Positions 45,433 to 57,211 of a DNA stretch of 64,000 nt are shown piece after piece (the stretch's first letter is position 1; each line of letters starts with the position of its first letter). The stretch comes from Abelmoschus esculentus (lineage: Eukaryota > Streptophyta > Magnoliopsida > Malvales > Malvaceae): positions 20,165,001-20,229,000 of the forward strand of contig JAUCBN010000001.1 in the NCBI GenBank assembly GCA_035048815.1, written 5' to 3'. Position numbers and translations under genes: made by a program. The notes beneath the pieces are model-generated. The model was not told the DNA's origin, ran no database searches, and saw nothing but the letters and a program-made list of their open reading frames with translations.

Positions 45433-48144
45433 GAGCTTAAAGTTCAGCTACAGGAACTTCTGGATAGAGGTTTCATACGACCCAGTGTTTCTCCGTGGGA
45501 GCCCCTGTTCTATTTGTTAAAAAGAAAGATGGTTCTTTGTGCTTGTGTATCGACTACCGGAAGTTGAACAAGTTGACCATCAAGAATAAGTTCCCCTTCC
45601 CCGTATTGATGATCTGTTTGATCAGTTCTAAGGTGCTTCAGTGTTTTCTAAGATAGACCTTAGATTTGGTTATTACCAACTCAAGGTTAAGGATTCTGAT
45701 ATGTTCAAAACAACTTTTAGAACTCGATATGGTCACTACGAGTTTCTGGTAATGCCCTTTGGTCGTACGAATGCCCCTGCAACATTCATGGACATGATGA
45801 ATAGGGTGTTTCGACCCTACTTGGATCAGTTTATTGTGATCTTCATAGATAATATTCTGGTTATTCTAAGTCTGAGGAGGAACATGAGCAGCATTTTCGT
45901 ATTGTTTTACAGACACTGAGAGAGAAACAACTCTATACAAAGTTCAGCAAATGTGAGTTCTGTCTTTCTGAGGTTGTATTTCTGGGTCATGTTGTTTCAG
46001 CTAAAGGTGTCCAGGTTGAGCCGAAGAAAATTGAGGCTATTATGGGATGGAAGCAACCCAAGAATGTGGCAGAGATCCATAGTTTTCTTGGTTTAGATGG
46101 TTATTATCGGAGGTTTGTAGAGAGTTTTTCTTCTATTGTCGCTCCGTTAACTAAGTTTCTAAGGAAAGATGTTTCGTTTACCTGGTCTGAGGCTCAGTAA
46201 GAGAGTTTTGAGAAACTCAAATTAGTTCTGACACAAGCACAAGTTTTGATACAGCCAGAGTCGGGGAAACCCTATTCCATTTACAATGATGCCTCATCCA
46301 CCGGTTTGGGTTGTGTTTTGATGCGGGATGGGAAGGTAGTGACTTATGCATCTCGATAGTTGAAACCGCATGACTGTAACTATCTGACCCACGATCTAGA
46401 GTTAGCGACAGTCATCTTCACTTTGAAAATCTGGAGACACTATCTCTATGGAGAGAAGTGTTGCATCTTTACAGACCATAAGAGTCTGAAGTATCTTCTC
46501 ACTCAGAAGGAACTTAACCTGAGACAGCGACGATGGTTAGAACTTCTAAAAGACTGACTGTGAGATTGATTACCATCATGGTAAACCTAATGTCGTTGCG
46601 GATGCCTTCAGTCACAATGCCATTTCAGATCTAAGAGCTCATTTTGCTCGGTTGAGTTTATTTGAGGATGATAGTTTGTTAGCTGAGCTCCGGGTTGTTC
46701 CTACTTTGATATCTAATATTCAAGCTAAACAACCTAATGATCCGTACTTGGCGGATCGTATTGTTGAAGTTAAGGAGGGAACTTCTCGGGACTTTTCTCT
46801 GAATCAGGATGGGGTTTTATGTTTCCAGGGTCGTTACTATGTTCCGAGGAACTCTAAGTTGAAACAGGTTATTCTTCGGGAGGCCCATGATAGTCCATAT
46901 TCTATGCACCCTGGTGGTGATAAGATGTATAAGAATCTCTAGGAGAAGTATTGGTGGAAGGGTCTCAAGAGAGACGTTGTCAGTTTTGTGTCTAGGTGCT
47001 TGACTTGCCAGAAAGTCAAAGAAGAGCATCAACGTCCATCTGGACTTCCTCAGCATATTGAGATTTCTCAGTGGAAATGAGAGCGGGTGATTATGGATTT
47101 TGTCAGTGTTTTACCTTTGACTACGTCAAAGAAGGATTCTGTTTGGGTCATTGTTGATCGGTTGACCACGTTTGCACACTTCATTCCTGTCAAGACTACT
47201 TACCTTTTGAGTAAGCTAGCACGAATATACATCTTTGATATTGTTCGGTTACATGGTGTGCCTCTGTCTATTATATCTGATCGGGATCCGAGGTTTACAT
47301 CTAAGTTCTGGGGTTCTTTACATTCTGCTCTGGGTACTCGGTTAAACTTTAGTACTACATATCACCTCAGACCGATGGTCAATCTGAGCATGTGATTTAG
47401 ATCCTTGAGGATATATTGAGAGGATGAATTTTGGATTTCAGAGGTAGCTGAAAGGATTTCTTACCATTGGCAGAGTTCGCTTATAATAACAATTATCAGG
47501 CCAGTATTAAAATGGTACCTTATGAGGCTCTGTATGGGTGTAAGTATCGTACCCCTATTGGATGGACTAAGCTTAATGAGCACCGTTTACTGGGTCCAGA
47601 TCGTGTACATGAGGCTGAGGAGATAGTCAGATTGATTCGGGATCGGCTTAAGGCCGCTTTTGATAGATAGAAATCCTATGCAGATTTGGGGCATAAGGAT
47701 CTTGAGTTTGAGGTTGATGATGAGTTTTTTTTGAAAGTATCTCCGAGGAGGAAGGTACTCCGTTTTGGCCGTAAGGGTAAGCTCAGTCTCCGCTATATTG
47801 GACCTTACCGTATTCTCGGACGTGTTGGACCTGTAGCTTATCAGCTTGAATTACCACCAGAACTAAAGCATATTCATGATGTGTTCTATGTTTTTGTACT
47901 GAGACGTTATCGAGCCAATCTGTCTCATGTTTTGTCAGTTGAGGATTTTGAGATCCGTCCAGATTTGTGTTATGAGGAGGAACCAGTTGAGATTATTGCT
48001 CAGAACCTGAAAGTCCTTCGGAGGAAAACCATTAAGATGATTAAGGTTTTCTAGCATAATCGAGGTTATGATGAGGTTACGTGGGAGCCCAAATCAGTTA
48101 TCAAAGCTCAGTATCCGTATCTCTTTGATCCAGGTAAATTTTGA
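45433..48144 (+). pseudogene. Element H pol, second part: RT, RNase H, integrase, chromodomain-like end
   Basis: RT resumes with QLQELLDRGFIRPSVSPW and VFSKIDLRFGYYQLKV. The catalytic YxDD position reads FIDN (Asp to Asn at 45851-45853). RNase H: DASSTGLGCVLM and TDHKSLKYL. Integrase: EAHDSPYSMHPGGDKMYKNL, SRCLTCQKVK, MDFVSVLPLT, ISDRDPRF. The C-terminal end is LRYIGPYRILGRVGPVAYQL, then LRRKTIKMIKVF and EVTWEPKSVIKAQYPYLF, the chromodomain-like block of Tekay elements. In-frame TAG stops include 46357 and 47668 where Gln is usual; frameshifts occur near 45510, 45890 and 47380. Confidence 0.86.
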
Positions 48145-48160
48145 GGACGAAATTTTCTGT

Positions 48161-48172
48161 AAGGGGGAGAGT
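48161..48172 (+). promoter_or_regulatory. Polypurine tract of element H
   Basis: AAGGGGGAGAGT directly precedes TGTAACAACCC of the 3' LTR. Confidence 0.82.
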
Positions 48173-50156
48173 TGTAACAACCCAATTTTTTCCCTTTTTC
48201 AAAACCAAAATCCCTAATTTTAGAACCCTAGAAATTAGGGATTTTTCATTGGTCATTTTGTGGATTTCTAAAAGTTGAGGGCTTAAGTGTGGAAATTCAA
48301 AAATATAAAACTCAGACCCTTGAATGGTATTTTTACCATTTTTCAAATATGATAGTTCTTCCTCCTTTTATCCATTTCAATTATCTGGGAATTTCTCATT
48401 TAATTTCTTTTTATTCTTACTCGTTTTATTCCTATCTTTCAGCAATAATCTAAAGAAAACTTGAAACTTTCCTTTCCTTATCTATCTCTGATCTTATTTG
48501 TGTTCTTGTGGTCTTTGTTTCCTTTCGTTTGGTATGTAATCACCATCTTCGTTCTTCCGGTCTCGTTTGTTGTTTTTAATCGTTTGAGAGTGAGTGTTGA
48601 GGGGGTTGTTTCTTGTTTTGAAGGATGGAAGATGTGTGAAGAGTTTAGGTTTGAATAAGGGTTCGGAAATGTTTATGAGAGAGGGATTTAGATTTGTTTT
48701 AATTCGTTTTGTTGTTTTGTTGTTGAAGGGGGTGTTTTAATCGAATCAGGGGGTGAGAGAGAGTCCAAAAATCTGTTAAAATAGATTGGGAAAATTTTGG
48801 AAAACCCAGATTTTCTTGGAAAAATCTATCCCGGCCCGTGACCGACTCGATCTGACCCGACCGATCCGACTTCCAACCCGCTGACGTCATCCATTGACAT
48901 CACTACTAACATCATTACTGACGTTAACATTGACTTGATGACATCACTGCTGACGTCAGCAATTGACTTTTTCTGACCCAATCCCACTGTATGTTTTTCG
49001 ATTTCATGAGTCCGATGGCGTTATCCATTTTTTGAAATTCGAACTCGAAGTGTCGTTTTTAGGGCTTTTAAGTTTGAATGCCTTATCTGGAAGTTTTCTG
49101 TTTTGGATTCTAAATCAATTTCTGTTTGGTTCAGGTGACATGGATTCTGATTCCGAGTAATAGCCTCCTCCTCAACCTAGACGACCTCCTGTTTACCAGT
49201 CTTCGGGACTCGCACGTGAGTTTCGTATCACTTCTGTTACGTGTACTTATCTGTTAATGGCATAGTAGTGTTTCTAATTTTCTGTTAATCGTAGGTTCTA
49301 CAATTGCTCGATCTAATGGTAGAGCTGAGTCTAGTAGGCATCATTCTAGGCGTTGACCTTCTGCTTCAGGTGTGTTCTCTTTTGTTAAATTCTGTATTTT
49401 TGTGTCTTCCATTTCTTTTAAACTTTGTATGATCATGCATCGTTCTGTAATTACATTTATTTTTTATTCTGTAATTACCATGTATGCCTCCTATTAGATA
49501 TTAAGATATGCATTCTGATTCTGTATTTGCATTTATCATTTCATCTGGTTAGATTATATGTGTACGGAGAAGTTAGTGATTTATCACTTCTGTTCAGTGG
49601 TTTTGTAATGTACCATTTCTGTTCAGTGGCTCCACCTGCAGGTCGAGTTTCACTTCTGTTTGGTGTGATGGAGTTAGAGTGGTTCTGGAGAACTTACTCT
49701 TCTGATGGTGTTCGGTATTGGGTACATTCATGCATACATTGTATCATATGTCCTGCTCTGTTATCTGAGTCTGTTTATCTACACACTAGAGACACACTAG
49801 GCTCCCTAGCTTACACACCCTCTTAGTTTCCTATTTCAGATCACAGATCTAGACTCCGTACGGTAATTGGAGGATCCTGTTTTCAGATACACTACGTATG
49901 TTTTCAATATTCAGATTTTTAATATGATTTTAGGAGCAACGTTTAATTCCGGACATTTTCATTATTATTTTGTAATAAACTTTGGACTATGATTTTTATT
50001 TGATAATTTGTGGCTTGAACTCAGTTTGTTTAAATGTTCAGTTTTTTAAATTATTAATATGTTTAATTCTATAAAAACCCTAACTTACAAAACAAGTTTT
50101 CAGATCGTAAATCCTAAATTGTAATCTAAGAAATTAGGTTAATTTTAGGGGTTACA
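48173..50156 (+). repeat. Element H 3' LTR (1.98 kb)
   Basis: Longer than the 5' copy because of an extra segment at roughly 49060-49655. It ends GGGGTTACA at 50156 and is followed by the ACTTC target duplication. Confidence 0.88.
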
Positions 50157-50161
50157 ACTTC

Positions 50162-50743
50162 ATTTAATCTCCACCGTCCGTGTGAACATCAAAGGGACCA
50201 GAATTGACACTATCTTTTTCTCCTTAAATCAAGGCATCTCCAACATCTCCAGCATGGAAAGTCAAAGACCAAGGGAGCCATTCGTGCATCAAGGAAGGAA
50301 ATAACAAGATTCTCATGCCCTTATTATTTATAAATTACGAGAATTTTAATTATTATTTCCAATTATGTTCAGCCATCCTTCACTTATAAAAGGATGTGCC
50401 TTCCATGCTTTGTAGTCACTCAATTTCCTTTTGATATATGAATACTTGGTTAGTTCATTTTTGCAGTTATTGATAGATTGTATCTTCGAAGATTTCTTCA
50501 ACATAGTTCTTCAAGTTTTAGGAGGGAGAATCATCTTCACACTCTCGCTTGCTTAAACAAACACGTTTAGAAGGGTGGGTTAGAGCCGTTTGAGGTTACT
50601 TGCCTATGTAATTGCACTTAGGAGGGTGTCGAGGACACAAAAACCATCAAACCATATTTATCTTCAACCTCACACCATCTTTCCATCAACCAAACAATCG
50701 CTACCAACAACATATCATCTCTATTCCGCTGCATTTTAAATCA
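50162..50743 (+). repeat. Element D 5' LTR, right part
   Basis: It resumes D's LTR (ATTTAATCTCCACCGTC, matching about 56467 onward), with a TATA-like ATAAAAGGATGTGCC near 50386 and an end at AAATCA (50743). D's 5' LTR is about 1.03 kb without H. Confidence 0.88.
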
Positions 50744-51471
50744 TTTGGTTTCATATTTAGGATGATTCTTGGAGCTTCAAATATCATTCTTGACATTTTT
50801 CCAAATTTTGCTGCCAACACACGATGAGGGTTTGTTCTTGATTTTTGTGTGATATTTTCTTTTTTAACTTTTTTTATACTTATCACATTTATTTAGTTTC
50901 TTTAAACCAAAAAAAAGTTCAAAAAAAAAATAAAAAAAATGAGATAGAAACTATATCTTTGTCACCATTGTTTCCTATTGCAATCAACCACTACAAGTCA
51001 TCGTCATGAAACATCATCCTCTACCTTTATTTATCATGTTCACATTGGTGCTTGTTCTTTTAGATTTATCTTGGATTTAATTTTCCAAGTTGATTCTGGA
51101 TTGGGTAACAATTTCAAATTTAATTTTCTTTGAATCTTAGATTCAGGATTCGTTTGTCAAGCTTTCATTGGTTCATATACATCATCTAACATGTTCTCTT
51201 TCTTGTGTTAGTAGGATTACAAGTTGCATATCTCTTATCTCCTTGCAACTATATCTTAATTGGAGTCATTCTTTCTTTGGATCCCTAGTTCCTTTGGGCT
51301 CTTTTGTTAGGATTCGAACTCCAATATAATTTGTTGAATTGTGGCAGAAAATCCTTTAAAGTGTACAAGATCGACTTACTTGCCTAGCTAAGTTTTTCTT
51401 TCTTAGTGTGATTCGTGAGATTTCTTGTTTTATTTTCTATTCCTTTTAAATTTTTTTGAGTGTTTTACAGA
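50744..51471 (+). other. Element D leader (non-coding) with degenerate primer site
   Basis: TGGTTTCATATT at 50746-50757 is a poor match to TGGTATCAGAGC but is in the right place for a primer site. The rest is AT-rich without a plausible gene. Confidence 0.6.
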
Positions 51472-52539
51472 ATGACAAAAGACACCGGAAAAGCACAAAA
51501 AGTGATAGTTTAGGCCAATGATATAGCTTAAATCAAAGCATCTCTCAACGAGATCTTAACAAGGCTCACTCGAACCGAGTACAAGGTACGAGCCATGAGA
51601 GAAGATAGGCCAGTTCCACCAGAGCAACACCATCCAGCCCAAGCGGTTAAATATGTGGAACCATAGAGACAATACCGACTAAACATAAGATGTAACAATC
51701 GTATGGCACCAAGGCCTAACCCACGCATTGATGAGCCCCGACAAGCTGCCCAAGATCGTGATATCTTTTCAAAACCAAAGATCACAATTCCTTCATTCAA
51801 AGGAAGGTATGACCCAGATGGTTATTGTGATTGGGAAAGTAAAGTCGATCTTATCTTCTCCTACTACCCATGTTCCGATGAAGAACAAGTCCAAATGTTA
51901 GTCTTCGAGTTTTCTGAGTATGCTCTAGTTTGGTGGACTCAATTGATAAAGACTAGAAACAACAATGGGGAGGGTAGAGTACGTTCATGGGAAGAGCTCA
52001 AACACATCATGAGGCGTTTCATTCCCCCACACTACCAACGAGAGCTTAAAAAAAGGCTTCAAAGATTGAGACAAAGTAGCAGAACAGTCGAAGAATACTA
52101 CAAAGAGATGAAAGCCTTAATCTAAAGAGCCAATATCCGAGAAGATGAAGATTATACATTGGCAAGGTTTATTGTGGGACTTAATGACAACATCCATGAT
52201 GTGCTTGATCTTCAGAACTATGTCGACCGTCCGGAGGCACTTCAAATAGACATTGCCATTGAGAACCAACAATGGTGAAAGTTCCGACAAAGAACATATT
52301 ATTCATATGATAGAGGTACTTCTTCACCTTCACCTTTATCAACTACTACTAAACCTTCGATAGATTCTAGTAGATATAAGAAGACCAAGGAGGAGGTGCC
52401 AACATCTTCAAGGAGAATAGAACCATCGTCCAAATCCTCTCTTATTGCTGAATCTTTCCAAAAGCAAGCTCGGACTAGAGATGTTGAATGTTTCAAATGC
52501 AAAGGACACAGTCATTATCAACGTGATTGCCCAAACTAA
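51472..52539 (+). pseudogene. Element D gag (broken)
   Basis: ATG at 51472 (MTKDTGKAQK). The CRM-type capsid region has ITIPSFKGRYDPDGYCDWESKVDLIF, YALVWWTQLIKTRN and RRFIPPHYQRELKKRL, with a later LARFIVGLNDNIHDV. The zinc knuckle is CFKCKGHSHYQRDC near 52488-52530. Several in-frame stops (near 51514, 51532, 51664, 52123, 52276 and 52537) and a frame change interrupt it; most look like Gln or Trp codons changed to stops. Confidence 0.84.
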
Positions 52540-54313
52540 CGACTTTTCCTTATTCGAGATGATGGTGCATATTCATCTGATTCTGAGAAGGAAGAGCAGA
52601 ACATGTCTGAAGAGGATGTTGATCTCAAAGAGTATGACATTGACGAACTTGATCCTAGATGTTTGGTGATCCGACAAGCTCTTAACATTCAAGTAGCTGA
52701 TGATGCTACTTTACAAAGAACTAACATCTTTCATTCTCGATGCTCAACCAATGGCAAGATGTACTCTGTTATCATCGATAGTGGAAGTTGTGGAAATGTT
52801 GTGAATAGTTATCTCGTGGATTCTCTCAACCTACCTTGTGAGCGTCATCCCAAGCCATACTACCTACAATGGCTCATGAAAGATCCAAATTGAAGGTAAC
52901 CAAACGTTCATTAATCACTTTCAATATGGGCAATTACCATGATGATGTTTGGTGTGATGTTATTCCTATGCAAGCTGCTCACTTATTGATAGGAAGACCA
53001 TGGCAATATGATAGAGATGTAACCCACCATTGTAAGTTGAACAAATATTCACTTGTGTATAAAGGAAAAAGGTTCAACTTAGCCCCTTTAGATCCCAAAA
53101 AATGTGTACAAAGATCAAATGAAAATGAAGCAGTTTTGGGAGGGAGTGGGAAAATAAAAAAAAAGGATGATAAGAAGGCAAATGCAAAAGAGGCCATTAG
53201 TAACAAAAGCCAAATCATTAAAGGCCCAGGGTTGGTGAGTGCACAACCTAGTTGTGAGAAGAAAAGAGTGATTCAAAATAAATATTCGAGTGATAAAGAT
53301 GTGAGACAAGCTCTTTTCTCAAAACAACCTTGTATCCTTGTCCGATTTAGGCAAAATTATTTATCAATCTCTAACCTTAATGAAAATTTGCCTAGTGTGT
53401 TTCTTTCTCTTTTACAGGAATTTTAGGATGTTTTAAGTGATCCACCTAATGGTTTGCCACCCGAAAGAGGTATTGAACACCAGATTGATCTAATTCCAGG
53501 TTCTTCTCTTCCAAACCGTCTAGCTTATCGGTGTAATCCTGAAGAAACCAAGGAATTAGAAAGACGAATAGGTCAGCTGCTAGAAAAAGGCTATATTCGT
53601 GAGAGTCTTAGCCCTTGTGTCGTTCTAGTCTCTTGGTGCCCAAGAAAGATGGTTCACATCAAATGTGTGTTGATTGTCATCCCATCAACCAAATCACCAT
53701 AAAGTATAGGCATCCTATCCCACGCCTAGACGACATGTTTGATGAACTTTATAGTGCATGTATCTTTACAAAGATCAATTTGAAGAGTGGTTATCATCAA
53801 AACAGAATGAAGGAAGGAGATGAGTGGAAAATTGCTTTCAAGACAAAGTTTGGGTTATACAAGTGGACAGTCATGCCTTTTGGCTTGACTAATGCGCCTA
53901 GAACATTCATGCGACTCATGAACCACGTTTTGAGGGACTTTATAGGTAAGTTTGTTGTTGTTTACTTTGATGATATTCTTTTTTACTCTTTCTCTTTTGA
54001 TTCTCCTATGCTTCATGTTCGATCTGTTTTCACCGTTCTTCGAAGAGAACAATTATATGCTAACAAGGATAAGTGTTCTTTTTGTAGTAACAAGCTTATA
54101 TTTTTAGGCTTTATCATAAGTTCACAAGATATCCATGTCGATGATGAAAAGGTGAAGGCAATCCAAGAATGGCCTACACCAACTTCCGTCATCGAGGTAC
54201 GATCATTTCATGTCTTAGCAAGTTTTTACCGTCGCTTTGTCAAGGACTTCTCCACCATTGTTGTACCATTGACTGAAATCATCAAGAAAACGGTAGGTTT
54301 TTTCATGGGGTAA
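52540..54313 (+). pseudogene. Element D protease and reverse transcriptase (broken)
   Basis: Protease: VIIDSGSCGNVVNSYLVD near 52768-52822, with Asp intact. A Lys-rich linker and LFSKQPCILVRF follow. RT starts around 53454 (GIEHQIDLIPGSSLPNR) and continues as KGYIRESLSPC, KKDGSHQMCVDC, IFTKINLKSGYHQN (the first catalytic Asp reads Asn) and VVYFDDILFYS, with YFDD intact at 53963-53974. Frame changes lie near 52890, 53430 and 53640. Confidence 0.85.
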
Positions 54314-55951
54314 AGCATAAGAAGAGGCTTTCCAAACCTTGAAAGGTAAACTTTGTTCAGCCCCAATTCTTAGGCGTCCTGATTTTTCTAACACTTTTGA
54401 GTTAGAATGTGATGCCTCAGGAATAGGCATGTGTAGTCCTTCTACAGGAAAAGCAACCAGTTGCTTACTTTAGCAAGAAGTTAAAGGGAGCGCAACTCAA
54501 CTATTCCACTTATGATAAGGAGCTCCTCGCCTTAGTTCGTGCCCTTGAAGTTTGGCAACACTACCTCTTACCCAAAGAGTTTGTCATTCATACTGACCAC
54601 GAATCCTTGAAGTGGCTAAATAGTCAAGGTAATTTGAGTAAAAGACGTGCTCGATGGGTTGAGTTCATTGAATCATTTCCTTATAGAATCAAGTATAAGA
54701 AAGGTAAAGATAACATAGTAGCTGGTGCACTTTCCCGAAGGTATACTCTAATTACTCAAATGCATGCTACTATCCTTGGTTTTGAACACATTAAAGACTT
54801 GTATCCTAATGATCCAGATTTTTTAGATATTTATAACCATTGTCTTAAGGGTGCATTTAACAAGTTTTATCTTGTAGATGGTTTTCTTTTCCGAATGAAT
54901 AGATTGTGCATACCACAAGGCTCTATTCGAGAATTTCTAGTTCATGAATCACATTAGGGAGGCTTAATAGGACATTTTGGCATCACCAAGACCCTTGACA
55001 TGGTCAAGGAACATTTTTTTTGGCCACATATGCGCAAAACGGTGGAAAAGGTGTGTTCTTCTTGCATCACATGTAAACAAGCTAAATCGAAGGTACTACC
55101 TAATGGTTTGTATACACCTCTTCCAATCCCTTCTTCACCTTGGATTGATTTATCTATGGACTTTCATTCTTGGTTTACCTCGTACCAAGAAAGGTCGAGA
55201 TAGTATCTTTGTCGTTGTGGACATGTTTTCCAAAATGGCACATTTTATTCCCTGTCACAAGACGGATGATGCTACACATGTAGCTTATCTTTTTTTCTTA
55301 GAGGTGGTAAGGGTTCATGGTGTTCCACGTACGGTTATTTCTGATACGGATGTTAAATCCATTAGCCAATTCTAGAAAGTATTGTGGGGAAAGATAGGTA
55401 CAAAGCTCCTTTACTATACTATTTGTCACCCACAAACTGATGGTCAAATTGAGGTAATCAACCGAATTTTGGGTGCTTTAATTAGAACAGTTGTAGGTAA
55501 GAATACTTGTCATTGGGAAAAATGTTTACCATTTGTAGAATTTGCTTATAGTCGTTCTATTCACACCACTACCGGCTACTCTCCATTTGAAGTAGTTTAT
55601 GGTTTTTAACCCCTTGATTACTTTAGATCTTGTTCTTTTGCCTTTGGATCATATTCAAGCATAGGTGACGAAAGAAGGCTGATTTGGTGAAGTTTATTCA
55701 TGCCAAAGCGAAATAAATGATGGAGAAAACATATGAGACAAATGCAAACAAAATCAACAAAGGACGTCACCAAGTTGTCTTTTAACCTAGTGATTGGGTT
55801 TGGGTACACTTCAGAAAGTAGCGATTTCCTAACCAATGAAAGTGCAAGTTGAATCCAAGCGGAGATGGACCATTCCAAATCATCGGAAGGATCAATGACA
55901 ATGCATATCGTATTGATTTACCCGGTGAGTATAATGTGATCCTCTTTTAAT
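54314..55951 (+). pseudogene. Element D RNase H and integrase (broken)
   Basis: RNase H pieces: ELECDASGIGM near 54400, KQPVAYFSKKLKGAQLNYSTYD and HTDHESLKWL near 54590. Integrase: GRLIGHFGITKT after a stop at 54957, CSSCITCKQAK near 55050, PWIDLSMDF, RTVISDTDVKSI (second catalytic block) and HPQTDGQIEVINR near 55430. Frameshifts occur near 54310, 54430, 55170 and 55610, and a stop near 55374. Confidence 0.83.
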
Positions 55952-56287
55952 GTGTCTGACGTTTCTTCCTTTGATGTTTCAGATTCGAGGGCGAATCCTT
56001 TTGAGGAGGGAGTGGATGATACATGTTCCACACACCATATTCAAGAAAGAGATGGTCTTACCTTCCCACTTGGCCCAATCACTCGATCCAAGTCCAAAAA
56101 ACTCCAAGACAAACTGAATATTGTTGTCCAAGGATTCTTGAGCAAGGGATTACAAACTAGTATGAAGACCAAAGAATTCCATGGAGAAAGCTATTATTCT
56201 TCATCTTTCAAAGACAATTGGGTCACACAAACCCAAATTGAGGGCCAAAATGAAGTGCATGACCAGATTGTATTTAAACCTCCTTAA
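55952..56287 (+). pseudogene. Element D pol C-terminal tail overlapping the 3' LTR
   Basis: The open stretch covers VSDVSSFDVSDSRANPFEEG, passes the LTR start at 56017 and continues with FPLGPITRSKSKKLQDKLN to a stop at 56285-56287. It shows the same pol/LTR overlap as element A but a different sequence around the shared GPITRSK core. Confidence 0.8.
56003..56016 (+). promoter_or_regulatory. Polypurine tract of element D
   Basis: GAGGAGGGAGTGGA (56003 is the last T before it) stands directly before the TGATAC LTR start. It is impure, with one T. Confidence 0.65.
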
Positions 56288-57038
56288 TAGGTCATTCATA
56301 GTTTGTGTTGTTTTGGCCCAATACTACATTATGAAGTTTGGGTCAAATATTTTAATTAAGGCCAATTAGAAATCATATTATTTAGGTAATAAGACCTTTA
56401 GAATAAGATAATATCATCCCCAAACATACCATATCCACCACTCTCTATGCTGCCACAACACTTCATTCAATCTCCATCGTCCGTGTGAACATCAAAGGGA
56501 ACAAAATTGAAGCTATCTTTTTCTCCTTAAATCAAGGCATCTCCAACATGGAAAGTCAAATACCAAGGGAGCCATTAATGCATCAAGAAAGGAAATAACA
56601 AGATTCTCACGCCATTAATATTTCCAAATTACTAGAATTTTAATTATTATTTTCAATTATGTTCAGCCATCCTTCACCTATAAAAGGATGTGCCTTCCAT
56701 GCTTTGTAGTTACTCAATTTCCTTTTGATATATGAAATACTTTGTTAGTTCATTTTTGCAAGTGTTGATAGCTTGTATCTTCGAAGATTTCTTCAACATA
56801 ATTCTTCAAGTTCTAAGAGGGAGAATCATCTTCACACTCTCGCTTGCTTAAACAAACACGTTTAGGAGGGTGGGTTAGAGCCGTTTGAGGTTACTTGCCT
56901 AAGTAATTGCACTTAGGAGGGTGCCGACGACACAAAAACCATCAAACCATATTCATCTTCAACCTCACACCATCTTTCCATCAACCAAATAATCGTTACC
57001 AACATCATATCATCTTTATTCCGCTGCATTTTACATCA
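56017..57038 (+). repeat. Element D 3' LTR (1.02 kb)
   Basis: TGATACATGTTCCACAC...TTTACATCA, with TATAAAAGGATGTGCC near 56681. It is uninterrupted, so it shows the empty site of H. Satellite and the GAGGG duplication follow. Confidence 0.92.
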
Positions 57039-57211
57039 GAGGGACCATTCATTATGACATGCAATCGAAGAGAGGGGTCATTCACAGCGAAATACGCTCA
57101 AAGAGAGGGGTTGTCCATCACGGTATATGCTCTATGAAAGGGACCATTTACCATGACATGCATTTGAATAGAGGGGTTATTCATCATGTCATACGCTCAA
57201 GGAAAAGGGTC
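57039..57211 (+). repeat. Satellite block 6
   Basis: About 170 bp of the 33-bp monomers between D and LTR E. It carries GAGGG (57039-57043) and GGGTC (57207-57211), the target duplications of its two neighbours. Confidence 0.92.

Larger units (their letters stand above)
37284..50156 (+). mobile_element. Gypsy element H: Tekay/Del-like chromovirus inside D's LTR
   Basis: LTRs begin TGTAACAACCCAATTTTT and end GGGGT(T)ACA. The target duplication ACTTC is perfect (37279-37283 and 50157-50161); the undisturbed D LTR at about 56458-56466 shows the empty site. The internal region has gag, protease, RT, RNase H, integrase and a chromodomain-like end. It is itself split by element C at 40879-45427. 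Without C it is about 8.3 kb. Stops and loss of catalytic residues make it inactive. Confidence 0.92.
36835..57038 (+). mobile_element. Gypsy element D: second CRM-like family, split by element H
   Basis: LTRs at 36835-37283 plus 50162-50743 (5') and 56017-57038 (3'), with the internal region at 50744-56016. The target duplication GAGGG is perfect (36830-36834 and 57039-57043) and lies in satellite. Without H the element is about 7.3 kb. Gag, protease, RT, RNase H and integrase are all recognisable but carry many stops and shifts. Its proteins are related to, but clearly distinct from, family A. Confidence 0.92.

Noticed and set aside
57039..57043. D and E as internal parts of one satellite-carrying element
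   Set aside because: Each has its own perfect target duplication in satellite (GAGGG for D, GGGTC for E), so both are separate insertions into pre-existing array.
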